In this document: piece by piece, positions 37,075 to 43,796 of the stretch
Position numbering within the stretch: the stretch's first letter is position 1
Layout of the letters: each line of letters starts with the position of its first letter
Assembly (NCBI GenBank): GCA_020073465.1
Contig: JAIQFC010000016.1
Coordinates: 62,001 to 126,000, forward strand
Direction: 5' to 3'
Length of the DNA: 64,000 nt
Source of the DNA: Terriglobia bacterium
GTDB lineage: Bacteria; Acidobacteriota; Terriglobia; Terriglobales; Acidobacteriaceae
Translations under genes and position numbers: made by a program
Notes under the pieces: generated by a model
Told to the model about the DNA's origin: nothing
The model's input: only the letters and a program-made list of their open reading frames with translations
Databases searched by the model: none

Positions 37075-39282
37075 ATGAGAGCAAGTCTTCGCGGTGCCGT
37101 GTTCGCGCTGATTCTTCCGATCGTCTCCAGTGCGTGGTCGAACCTATGGGCTCAGAAGTACGAGTATCCGTTTCAGGATCCGAACCTCCCGGCGGAGGTT
37201 CGCATCAACAACATCCTCTCGCTCATGACGGTGGAGGAGAAGATCAACGCGCTGAGCACGGATCCGAGCGTGCCGCGACTCGGCATCAAAGGCTCGTCGC
37301 ACATCGAAGGATTGCACGGCGCCGCCTTTGGCGGCCCGGGGGGATGGGAGGGGCGCGGCCTGAAGCCGGTACCCACGACGCAATTTCCGCAGTCGGTGGG
37401 ATTGGGAGAAACGTGGGATCCGGACTTGCTGCGGCAAGCGGCTGCCGTGGAAGGCTACGAAGCTCGCTACATATTCAACACCGACTTCGAGTATTCGATT
37501 GGGCGACGCGGCAATAAATACCGGCGGGCGGGAATTGTGGTCCGAGCCCCCAATACCGATCTGGCGCGTGATCCGCGCTGGGGCAGAAGCGAGGAATCGT
37601 TTGGGGAAGATCCCTTCCTCACGGGAACGATGGCGACCGCTTTTGCGAAAGGCTTGCAGGGGGACGATCCCAAGTACTGGCTCACGGCTTCGCTGATGAA
37701 ACATTTTCTGGCCAACAGCAATGAAGACGGCCGGGACGGTTCATCGTCGAATTTCGACGAACGGCTTCTGCGTGAGTACTATTCCATGCCGTTTCGCATG
37801 GGAGTGATCGAAGGCGGATCGCGCGCCTACATGGCTTCGTACAACGCGTACAACGGCATTCCGATGGCGGTTCATCCCATTCTCCGGAGCATGACGATGC
37901 ACGAATGGGGACTCGACGGCATCATCTGCACGGACGCGGGGGCGCTCACCAACACGGTGACACAGCACATGTATTACCCCGACATTGATCAGGCTTCCGC
38001 GGGCGCGATTCATGCCGGGATCAACCAGTTTCTCGACAATTTTAGAGCTGGTGTCACGGCTGCGCTCGACAAGAAGCTGCTGAATCTTTCAGAGATCGAC
38101 GAGAACCTGCGCGGAATCTACCGCGTGATGATCAGGCTTGGTTTGCTCGATCCGCCGGAGATGGTGCGCTATTCCGCCATCAAGGGAAGCGGGCCTGCCT
38201 GGGATAGCGAGGAGCACAAGGCGCTCGCGCGGCGGGTAACGCAGGAATCAATTGTCCTGTTGAAGAACGCGGATGGATTTCTCCCCCTCAACAAAGCGTC
38301 CCTGAAATCGGTTGCGGTCATCGGGCCCTATGCCGATCAAGTTGCGCTCGACTGGTACAGCGGCACTCCTCCGTACGTGGTTAGCCCGCTGGAGGGAATC
38401 AAGAACAAGCTTGGCAAGGACGTGCGCGTCAGTTTTGCCCACGACAGTGCCAACAACGAGGCGGTCAACATAGCCCGCGCTGCGGATGTGGCCATCGTGA
38501 TTGTGGGCAACCATCCGACCTGTAATGCGGGATGGGCGAAGTGTCCGCTGCCCAGCGACGGGAAGGAAGCGATCGACCGGCAGTCCATCACACTGGAGCA
38601 GGAAGAGATCGTGAAGCAGGTCTACGCCGTGAATTCGCGGACCGTAGTTGTGCTGATTTCCAGTTTTCCCTTCGCGATTCAGTGGACCCAGGAGCACATT
38701 CCGGCAATCCTGCACATGGCCCACAACAGCCAGGAGGAGGGCAATGCCTTGGCTGACGCGCTGTTTGGAGACTACAACCCCGGAGGGCGGCTGGTTGTGA
38801 CCTGGCCGCAATCTCTCGATCAGCTTCTGCCCATGATGGATTACGACATTCGTCATGGCCGGACCTACATGTACTTCAAGGGCAAGCCTCTCTATCCGTT
38901 TGGCTACGGGTTGAGTTACACGTCGTTTGAATACTCAAACCTGAAGGTCAGTTCTGAGCAGGTGGGATCGTCGGGAGAGGTGACGGTGAGTGTGGATGTT
39001 CGCAATTCAGGAAAGCGCGCGGGCGACGAGGTGGTCCAACTCTATGTGAAGCACATCGGGTCCACAGTCGAGAGGCCGTTGGAAGAGCTGAAAGGATTCA
39101 AGCGAGTCGCGCTCGGTCCGGGTGAGAAGCAGACCGTGCGACTGGTGGTGAGCGGCAGCGTGCTGTCTTATTGGGACGTAACGAAGGGGAGCTTCCAAGT
39201 TGAGCCGGATGAGGTGAACTTGACGGTGGGAAGTTCCTCGACGGATATTCGGCTGCAGAAAACGATCAGCGTGACACAGTAG
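37075..39282 (+). CDS. GH3 beta-glucosidase/beta-xylosidase-like enzyme, exported
   Basis: 735 aa with a signal peptide (GAVFALILPIVSSAWSNLWAQ). The GH3 barrel carries APNTDLARDPRWGRSEESFGEDP, KHFLANSNEDGR and the nucleophile Asp287 in GIICTDAGA. The alpha/beta sandwich domain follows (SIVLLKNADGFLPLN), then a fibronectin-III-like C-terminus (YGLSYTSFEYSNL, GDEVVQLYVKH). This layout is usual for beta-glucosidases and beta-xylosidases, which release terminal sugars from oligosaccharides. With GH31, GH42 and the GH51-like gene it would complete the breakdown of hemicellulose oligosaccharides. GAGGTC directly precedes the ATG. It is convergent with the nucleotidyltransferase gene. Confidence 0.93.
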   Translation: MRASLRGAVFALILPIVSSAWSNLWAQKYEYPFQDPNLPAEVRINNILSLMTVEEKINALSTDPSVPRLGIKGSSHIEGLHGAAFGGPGGWEGRGLKPVPTTQFPQSVGLGETWDPDLLRQAAAVEGYEARYIFNTDFEYSIGRRGNKYRRAGIVVRAPNTDLARDPRWGRSEESFGEDPFLTGTMATAFAKGLQGDDPKYWLTASLMKHFLANSNEDGRDGSSSNFDERLLREYYSMPFRMGVIEGGSRAYMASYNAYNGIPMAVHPILRSMTMHEWGLDGIICTDAGALTNTVTQHMYYPDIDQASAGAIHAGINQFLDNFRAGVTAALDKKLLNLSEIDENLRGIYRVMIRLGLLDPPEMVRYSAIKGSGPAWDSEEHKALARRVTQESIVLLKNADGFLPLNKASLKSVAVIGPYADQVALDWYSGTPPYVVSPLEGIKNKLGKDVRVSFAHDSANNEAVNIARAADVAIVIVGNHPTCNAGWAKCPLPSDGKEAIDRQSITLEQEEIVKQVYAVNSRTVVVLISSFPFAIQWTQEHIPAILHMAHNSQEEGNALADALFGDYNPGGRLVVTWPQSLDQLLPMMDYDIRHGRTYMYFKGKPLYPFGYGLSYTSFEYSNLKVSSEQVGSSGEVTVSVDVRNSGKRAGDEVVQLYVKHIGSTVERPLEELKGFKRVALGPGEKQTVRLVVSGSVLSYWDVTKGSFQVEPDEVNLTVGSSSTDIRLQKTISVTQ

Positions 39283-39294
39283 CGAGTCGCCAGA

Positions 39295-40470
39295 TCAGAT
39301 ACGGGCGAACCGCGCTGCCAGCCGTGACAGGCGCACCAGGCGGTACAGAGGGAACAGGGACGCGGGAAGGCGCACGGCTTTCCATTCGTTCGGGCCTGGC
39401 GTTAGTGCCAGACGCCGCAGGAAGCGCATCCGGTCTGCTCTTCGTTCGCGAAGGCGCATCATCAGACGGAAGTAGGCGAGCGACTCGACATCAGGAGCGT
39501 TTCCGCTGACGAATTGTACGGCGACCTCATCTGCCAAGGCCGAAGCCTGCTGATCTTCTGTCGTGCGCAAGGAGGCAGGGACGGGTGAGTGCGCAAATCG
39601 CCTCGCGAGGTCAAATGTGACCCGCAGGATTCGTGCGATGCCGAGCGTGGTTGCCTCCCGTTCAATCCACTTCCAATTCAGATTCGGCAGCTGCGCGATA
39701 CGTGCGATGTCGCAGAGCCAGATGAGACGTCCCCAAACATGCTTGGCGGCGTGGACGGAGAGGATCAGAATCTGATCCTCTGGGGAAAGCGTTTTCATCG
39801 GGCGGCCCGCGACTGTCACCGTGACCCCGCGCTGGAACAGGGCCTCCATGTCGACTTCGACCGTGTAAAAGCGCGGCTGGATGGCCCACTGTACCTCAAG
39901 CAGATTACGTCCAGCGGGGCTGTCGAAGGAGCACTCATATCCTGACCGCAAGTAGGCCCGCTCTTCTGCCGGCGAAAGCTGGTCGTGCGGCGTGTAGCCA
40001 AGGTCGCGCACGGCTTCCTTGATTCGCGACAAATCCTGCGGACGAATCAGCAGGTCGATGTCGCCGGATTGCCGCAGCGCCATGTCGCCGTAGATTTGTT
40101 CAGCTAGGGCGAGGCCTTTGTAGGGCATGGCCTCGATCCCCAACTGGCCCAGGCAGTCGAGAATGCGAATCAGCTCTCGTGAAAGAAAGAGACTCTTGTG
40201 GAGATTGGCGTGATATCGGTCTTTTAGTTCGCGTAGTACTTCCACTGGAACTTCGCAGGCGCCGCGGGATAGCGCTTGGTGGAGAAGCGAGAGAACACCG
40301 TGCTTGTCCGCGAGCGAGAGGACGGATTTCCACGAACCAAGTTGCGTCAGCAGCAGAGGAATGCAATCAAGAGCCTCCCGTTTAGGAGAAACCGAACAGG
40401 CGGCCAGCAGCAAAGCCCACTCTGGGCCGAATGAGGTGCCCGATACTGGCGCGATCTCAGCCGCAGGCAT
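39295..40470 (-). CDS. NTP_transf_5-type nucleotidyltransferase-like protein of the peptide cluster
   Basis: 391 aa. The central block MPYKGLALAEQIYGDMALRQSGDIDLLIRP resembles the uncharacterised nucleotidyltransferase family, with the metal-binding DID of the polymerase-beta-like fold near residue 140. The N-terminal region and C-terminal half are helical. Such proteins recur in peptide-modification and lasso-type clusters, where their role is uncertain. It is the last gene of the minus-strand cluster, 278 bases after the radical SAM gene, with a dispersed repeat in between. Nucleotide transfer to the peptide or to a carrier is possible, but this is inference. Confidence 0.75.
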   Translation of the reverse strand: MPAAEIAPVSGTSFGPEWALLLAACSVSPKREALDCIPLLLTQLGSWKSVLSLADKHGVLSLLHQALSRGACEVPVEVLRELKDRYHANLHKSLFLSRELIRILDCLGQLGIEAMPYKGLALAEQIYGDMALRQSGDIDLLIRPQDLSRIKEAVRDLGYTPHDQLSPAEERAYLRSGYECSFDSPAGRNLLEVQWAIQPRFYTVEVDMEALFQRGVTVTVAGRPMKTLSPEDQILILSVHAAKHVWGRLIWLCDIARIAQLPNLNWKWIEREATTLGIARILRVTFDLARRFAHSPVPASLRTTEDQQASALADEVAVQFVSGNAPDVESLAYFRLMMRLRERRADRMRFLRRLALTPGPNEWKAVRLPASLFPLYRLVRLSRLAARFARI

Positions 40471-40559
40471 TGGCGCTCCTCCGGATGCAGTCTACCTGAA
40501 TCCTGGGCCAGCAGAGCCGGTGGGTTCGCATCTCAATAAACGAGGGTTGTCATCAAAGT

Positions 40560-40700
40560 AGCGTTGTCATCCCGAGCGAAGCGGGGGATCTGGATTGTTG
40601 CCCGCGCTATCGCCGGTTCAGCAATCAGCAGAAACCCAGATCCCTCGCTCTGCTCGGGATGACAAATTGTTCGGGATGACAGATTGCTCGGGAGGACAAA
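40560..40700. repeat. Dispersed TCATCCCGAGC repeat, inverted with extra right-end copies
   Basis: GTCATCCCGAGCGAAGC at the left pairs with GCTCGGGATGAC at the right, with GGATCTGG / CCAGATCC inside. Two further partial copies of the right end (TTCGGGATGACA, GCTCGGGAGGACA) follow. It separates the radical SAM gene from the nucleotidyltransferase gene. Confidence 0.75.
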
Positions 40701-40748
40701 TTGGACGGGGTAGACAAACGGATGGCTGGTCGGATCAGAGGGGGTCAA

Positions 40749-41858
40749 TCAGGCGGTAGCGCCGGCCAGCGTCGGAAGAGCCCGAATCTGAACCAGATTC
40801 GCCGCCGCGGGCTTGCGGGACAAAAGATTCGCCGATGGGATTCCGGTTCTGGCGAAGGACTTCTCGCAATCCTGCGTCGAAGGTCCGCGCATGTTCCCTT
40901 CCATGAAGGCGAGGCCGGGGCAGCGCGTGCAGGTCGAGCCGTGGGCGCACTGCGAACAACTCGGCAAATCCTTCAAGCGGATCGAGCGCACCTCCCTCAG
41001 TTGATCGGAGTGTTTCCAGATATCGATGAACCGTTGTTTTCGTACGTTGCCGCTAGGCAGGGGAAACTGCACGCAAGGGTAAACGTCGCCGTAGGGCGAT
41101 ACGTAGGCAGCGGTGTGTCCGGCGCTGCAGGGCAGCGCTTGCATCTGGTCCTCGCTGGGCGAGGCGGCCACGGCGCAGAATTCATCCACGTCGCCGACCA
41201 GCGACTGGTCGCGGAAAACCTGTTTCAACGCGCTCTCATCCACGCCGAGCCTCACAGTCGAACGGTTCCCGTCCATCATGGGCGTGACCGTGGGATCGAG
41301 AGTTGAGTTGACGCCCAGCTCTTCCGCCAGCGCGCGCACGCCTTGATAGTCCTGCATGTTCTCAGTCATCAGAACGTTGGCGATGATGACCTTCAGCCCT
41401 TGCGATTTGAGGAAACGGATTGCGTCGAGGGAGCGCTTGAGCGAGCCGGGAACCAGGGTGATGGCGTCGTGGACTTCGGGACGGTGCGAGTAAATGCTGA
41501 CCTGGACCGACTCCACGCCGAGATCGCGGATGCGCGCCGCCTCGCGCTCGCGGATCAGCACGGCGTTGGTCTTGAGCTTGATGCAGAAGGTCAACCGGCG
41601 CGCGTACTCGAGAATTTCGAAGAAGTCGCGGCGCAGCATGATCTCGCCGCCGCTGATGGTCAGGATGAAAACGCCGGCCTCGGCCATTTCATCCAGCAGG
41701 TACTTGATTTCGGCGGTGGTCATCTCGCCGTGGTCGTCATGGTCGAGATAGCAGTGAACGCAGCGCTCATTGCAGCGGTAGGTGAGGTCGAGCTGGACGC
41801 TGAGCGGAACGCCGAGGGCCAGCGCCTTCTCGCTCATCTCCTGCATGAGCACGCTCAT
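40749..41858 (-). CDS. Radical SAM/SPASM peptide-modifying enzyme
   Basis: 369 aa. The iron-sulfur motif CNERCVHC (Cys29, Cys33, Cys36) and the SAM-contacting SGGE (69-72) define a radical SAM domain. A C-terminal SPASM region holds Cys244, Cys262, Cys301, Cys304, Cys310, Cys313 and Cys331, enough for two auxiliary clusters. The layout is that of PqqE and sactisynthase-type RiPP enzymes. Its start overlaps the end of the PqqD-like gene by four bases (ATGA), so the two are translated together. The natural substrate is most simply the 56-aa peptide encoded upstream; a thioether or carbon-carbon crosslink is possible, but the chemistry cannot be read from sequence. Confidence 0.9.
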   Translation of the reverse strand: MSVLMQEMSEKALALGVPLSVQLDLTYRCNERCVHCYLDHDDHGEMTTAEIKYLLDEMAEAGVFILTISGGEIMLRRDFFEILEYARRLTFCIKLKTNAVLIREREAARIRDLGVESVQVSIYSHRPEVHDAITLVPGSLKRSLDAIRFLKSQGLKVIIANVLMTENMQDYQGVRALAEELGVNSTLDPTVTPMMDGNRSTVRLGVDESALKQVFRDQSLVGDVDEFCAVAASPSEDQMQALPCSAGHTAAYVSPYGDVYPCVQFPLPSGNVRKQRFIDIWKHSDQLREVRSIRLKDLPSCSQCAHGSTCTRCPGLAFMEGNMRGPSTQDCEKSFARTGIPSANLLSRKPAAANLVQIRALPTLAGATA

Positions 41859-42172
41859 CGCGCTTCTCCGGCGGCTGAATTCGGCTGCGGGATGGGCTCT
41901 TCCGAAACCTGCAGAATTCCGTGGCCGGCCAGTTCCCGGGCGAGGGCCTCTGCATCCTGTAGTGCGGCGCCAGCTTCGACCTCGAATTCGGGCACGATGC
42001 GGTGCTCGACGATTTCTTGGAGCGAGGTCTTTCCGTCGGCGGCCTGCCAGATGATCGTCGCAGTCTTGTTCAGGGTGTACAGCGTGGAATCGGCCCCGGA
42101 CATGATCATCATCTCGCCATCGAGGCTGCGGGCGGCCAGTTTGGGGCTGCGGGCAATGTAGAGTTTGCTCAT
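41855..42172 (-). CDS. PqqD-like RiPP recognition protein
   Basis: 105 aa, standalone. The pattern RSLDGEMMIMSGADSTLYTLNKTATIIWQAADG followed by LQEIVEHRIVPEF is that of PqqD-family winged-helix domains, which bind precursor leader peptides and present them to radical SAM enzymes. It is coupled by four-base overlaps to the kinase gene upstream and the radical SAM gene downstream. The Pro- and Ala-rich C-terminal tail is probably disordered. Its likely ligand is the YxxP region of the peptide at 43612-43782. Confidence 0.85.
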   Translation of the reverse strand: MSKLYIARSPKLAARSLDGEMMIMSGADSTLYTLNKTATIIWQAADGKTSLQEIVEHRIVPEFEVEAGAALQDAEALARELAGHGILQVSEEPIPQPNSAAGEAR

Positions 42173-42984
42173 CGAACTAACTCCCAGACCCGCGCGTCGG
42201 GCACGAAAGTGAGCCGGGACACGGGCACGCGCTTTACGAATTCGAAGGCAGAATGAAAGGCCAGTTGCACCAGTTCCTGATCTTCGGCGAAGAACAGCAG
42301 GTTGGCGAGCAGAGCGCGGGCGGCCTCGCCGGGCGTAACCGGATCGATCCGATTCTCTAAACCTTTTTCCAGCAGATAGAGAGCGGCAATCGGGGCCGAA
42401 ACATTCTCGCCCAGCTTGGCTAGTTCGCCGGTAAAGGGAGTGCCAAAGGCGGTGTATCCATCGTCCCGCTTGCGTACGTAGGAAATCTCGTCGGTCAGCA
42501 GCGTGGCATCGGGTGGCGCCAGGCGCGAGATCGTGGTCTTGCCGGCTCCGGATACTCCCGCGAACAAGAATGCTTTGCCGTTGCGGATCGCGCTGGCAGA
42601 GTGCAGCAGGAAGCCGCCTTGCCTCGCCAGCACGAGGGTATGGACGATACGCAGGACGGCGTCAATCGAGTAGGGATTCGCCGATTGCCGAATCCAGCCG
42701 CGTCGCGATGCCGGCTCCCACTGGGCGCGAAAGTCGCCGCGTTCGAGCGACCAGCGGCCTGATTGCTGGGTGACGCGTACGTCCGCGTCCGGATCGGCAG
42801 GACGGGGCGGGGTCAAATCGACATCGAACTCCACTTCGGCATGATCCGAGTTTCCTACGAACCCGGCGTAGCGATCTTGCAGCATGGTCAGAAAGCCGGG
42901 GTCGCTCGTATTCACGCGCACGGGCATGCCTCCGATTTCAATGACGAGGCTGAGCTGCTCGACTTCTGTGGCTAGTTCTGGCAT
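42169..42984 (-). CDS. HprK-like P-loop kinase of the peptide cluster
   Basis: 271 aa. The C-terminal half resembles HPr kinase/phosphorylase: LLHSASAIRNGKAFLF, a P-loop GVSGAGKTT at residues 143-151, and LLTDEIS as the Walker-B-like element. The N-terminal 100 residues are not HprK-like and are typical of HprK-related proteins found beside PqqD genes. No HPr or PTS gene is in the window. A role in phosphorylating the peptide or a carrier is possible, and the family is uncharacterised in this setting. Its stop overlaps the PqqD start by four bases, and a REP pair separates it from the protease gene. Confidence 0.8.
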   Translation of the reverse strand: MPELATEVEQLSLVIEIGGMPVRVNTSDPGFLTMLQDRYAGFVGNSDHAEVEFDVDLTPPRPADPDADVRVTQQSGRWSLERGDFRAQWEPASRRGWIRQSANPYSIDAVLRIVHTLVLARQGGFLLHSASAIRNGKAFLFAGVSGAGKTTISRLAPPDATLLTDEISYVRKRDDGYTAFGTPFTGELAKLGENVSAPIAALYLLEKGLENRIDPVTPGEAARALLANLLFFAEDQELVQLAFHSAFEFVKRVPVSRLTFVPDARVWELVR

Positions 42985-42989
42985 TGAAC

Positions 42990-43050
42990 CCCAGCGGCTA
43001 AAGCCGTTTCTTCAAAGCCTGTCGTGATCGCAGCGCTGGAAGCGCTGCGC
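42990..43050. repeat. REP pair inside the peptide operon
   Basis: CAGCGGCTAAAGCCG and the hairpin CGCAGCGCT-GGA-AGCGCTGCG lie in the 124-base gap between the kinase and protease genes. The CAGCGGCTAAAGCC module also flanks the REP-associated transposase at 61022. Confidence 0.65.
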
Positions 43051-43108
43051 CACCCAAAAACCTCTCAAGCCCCAAAATCACAAAGGCCCGCAATCACTCA
43101 GAACGCGC

Positions 43109-43615
43109 TCAGGCAATTGGCGAAACGCCGAGTTCTTCAGCAACGCGCTCGCGCATGCCGTGCACGCCGACAAGAATCCGTGCGGCCGAATCGAAGCGCC
43201 GCACCAGTTCCGCCACGGCGCGGCCGGAAACGCCGAGCTTTGATCCCGGCTCGATGTACCTTCCGTTGCGCACAATGAAGGAAACTCTGCCCAGCAGTTC
43301 GGATGCGGCTACTGGCGGATCCGGACGCGGCATGCCGTCGCCCTGCGTGATGATGAAGTTCTGATCGCTGGCTGAGGTCGAGACGACGCGGTGCGCAAAG
43401 AGTCTCTGATCGCGGGCGAAGAGCACGATGTCTCCCCGGGAAACTCCGCCGCCGGCTCGATCCACGATGAGCGTGTCCCCCGGCATCACGGTGGGTAGCA
43501 TGCTCCAGCCGGTGACGCGGAGGCGCAGCGTTCCTGACGAGCGCAATACTTCACGCGCCAATTCGCACTTGAGAAGGTGCGCAGGGTCAGGCGCTGCGTT
43601 CTGAAATTCCGTCAT
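43109..43615 (-). CDS. Ser/His signal-peptidase-like (S26) protease without a membrane anchor
   Basis: 168 aa from ATG 43615; the ORF-track start at 43639 lies inside the peptide gene. VTGWSMLPTVMPGDTLIV carries the catalytic Ser38 of the SMxP box. GDIVLFARDQRLFAHRVV has His75 where bacterial type I signal peptidases have Lys, as in the Sec11/SipW branch. ITQGDGMPRPD gives the conserved Asp. No transmembrane segment is visible, which is unusual for a signal peptidase and suggests a soluble, cytoplasmic or lumen-facing role. Its start codon overlaps the stop of the peptide gene (ATGA), so it is a strong candidate for removing the leader. It could also be related to the LexA/S24 fold. Confidence 0.8.
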   Translation of the reverse strand: MTEFQNAAPDPAHLLKCELAREVLRSSGTLRLRVTGWSMLPTVMPGDTLIVDRAGGGVSRGDIVLFARDQRLFAHRVVSTSASDQNFIITQGDGMPRPDPPVAASELLGRVSFIVRNGRYIEPGSKLGVSGRAVAELVRRFDSAARILVGVHGMRERVAEELGVSPIA

Positions 43616-43782
43616 GACACTTTCAGGTTTAAGCTGCAACTACCCTGCGTGGCGTTCATCTTGCCGCAAGACAGGGCTGAAGTCACAAAAACTTCTTCGA
43701 AGCGGAAAGACGGCTTCTCGTAGGGTTTCTTAGTGGTAGTCGCAGTGGGCGACTGGTCGGAAGATGAGTTGTTTATGGTCAT
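43612..43782 (-). CDS. 56-aa RiPP-type precursor peptide (missed by ORF track)
   Basis: The minus strand from ATG 43782 to TGA 43612 encodes 56 residues. A Ser/Thr-rich N-terminus is followed by KKPYEKPSF, containing the YxxP type of motif bound by PqqD-like domains (Tyr21, Pro24, Phe26). Then comes EEVFVTSALSCGK and a short tail with a second Cys (Cys39 and Cys49, nine residues between). There is no signal peptide. The gene lies 14 bases after the 723-aa exported protein gene and overlaps the protease start codon by four bases. Position, length, leader motif and paired Cys all fit a ribosomally made precursor for the radical SAM/PqqD/HprK set. Leader and core boundaries are inferred; cleavage may fall before Ala36 or near Cys39. 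Confidence 0.8.
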   Translation of the reverse strand: MTINNSSSDQSPTATTTKKPYEKPSFRFEEVFVTSALSCGKMNATQGSCSLNLKVS

Positions 43783-43796
43783 AAGACGAACCTAAC

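Noticed and set aside
43612-43782. Lasso-peptide precursor
   Set aside because: The leader has the YxxP motif but not the Gly and penultimate Thr of lasso leaders, and no asparagine-synthetase-like cyclase gene is present.
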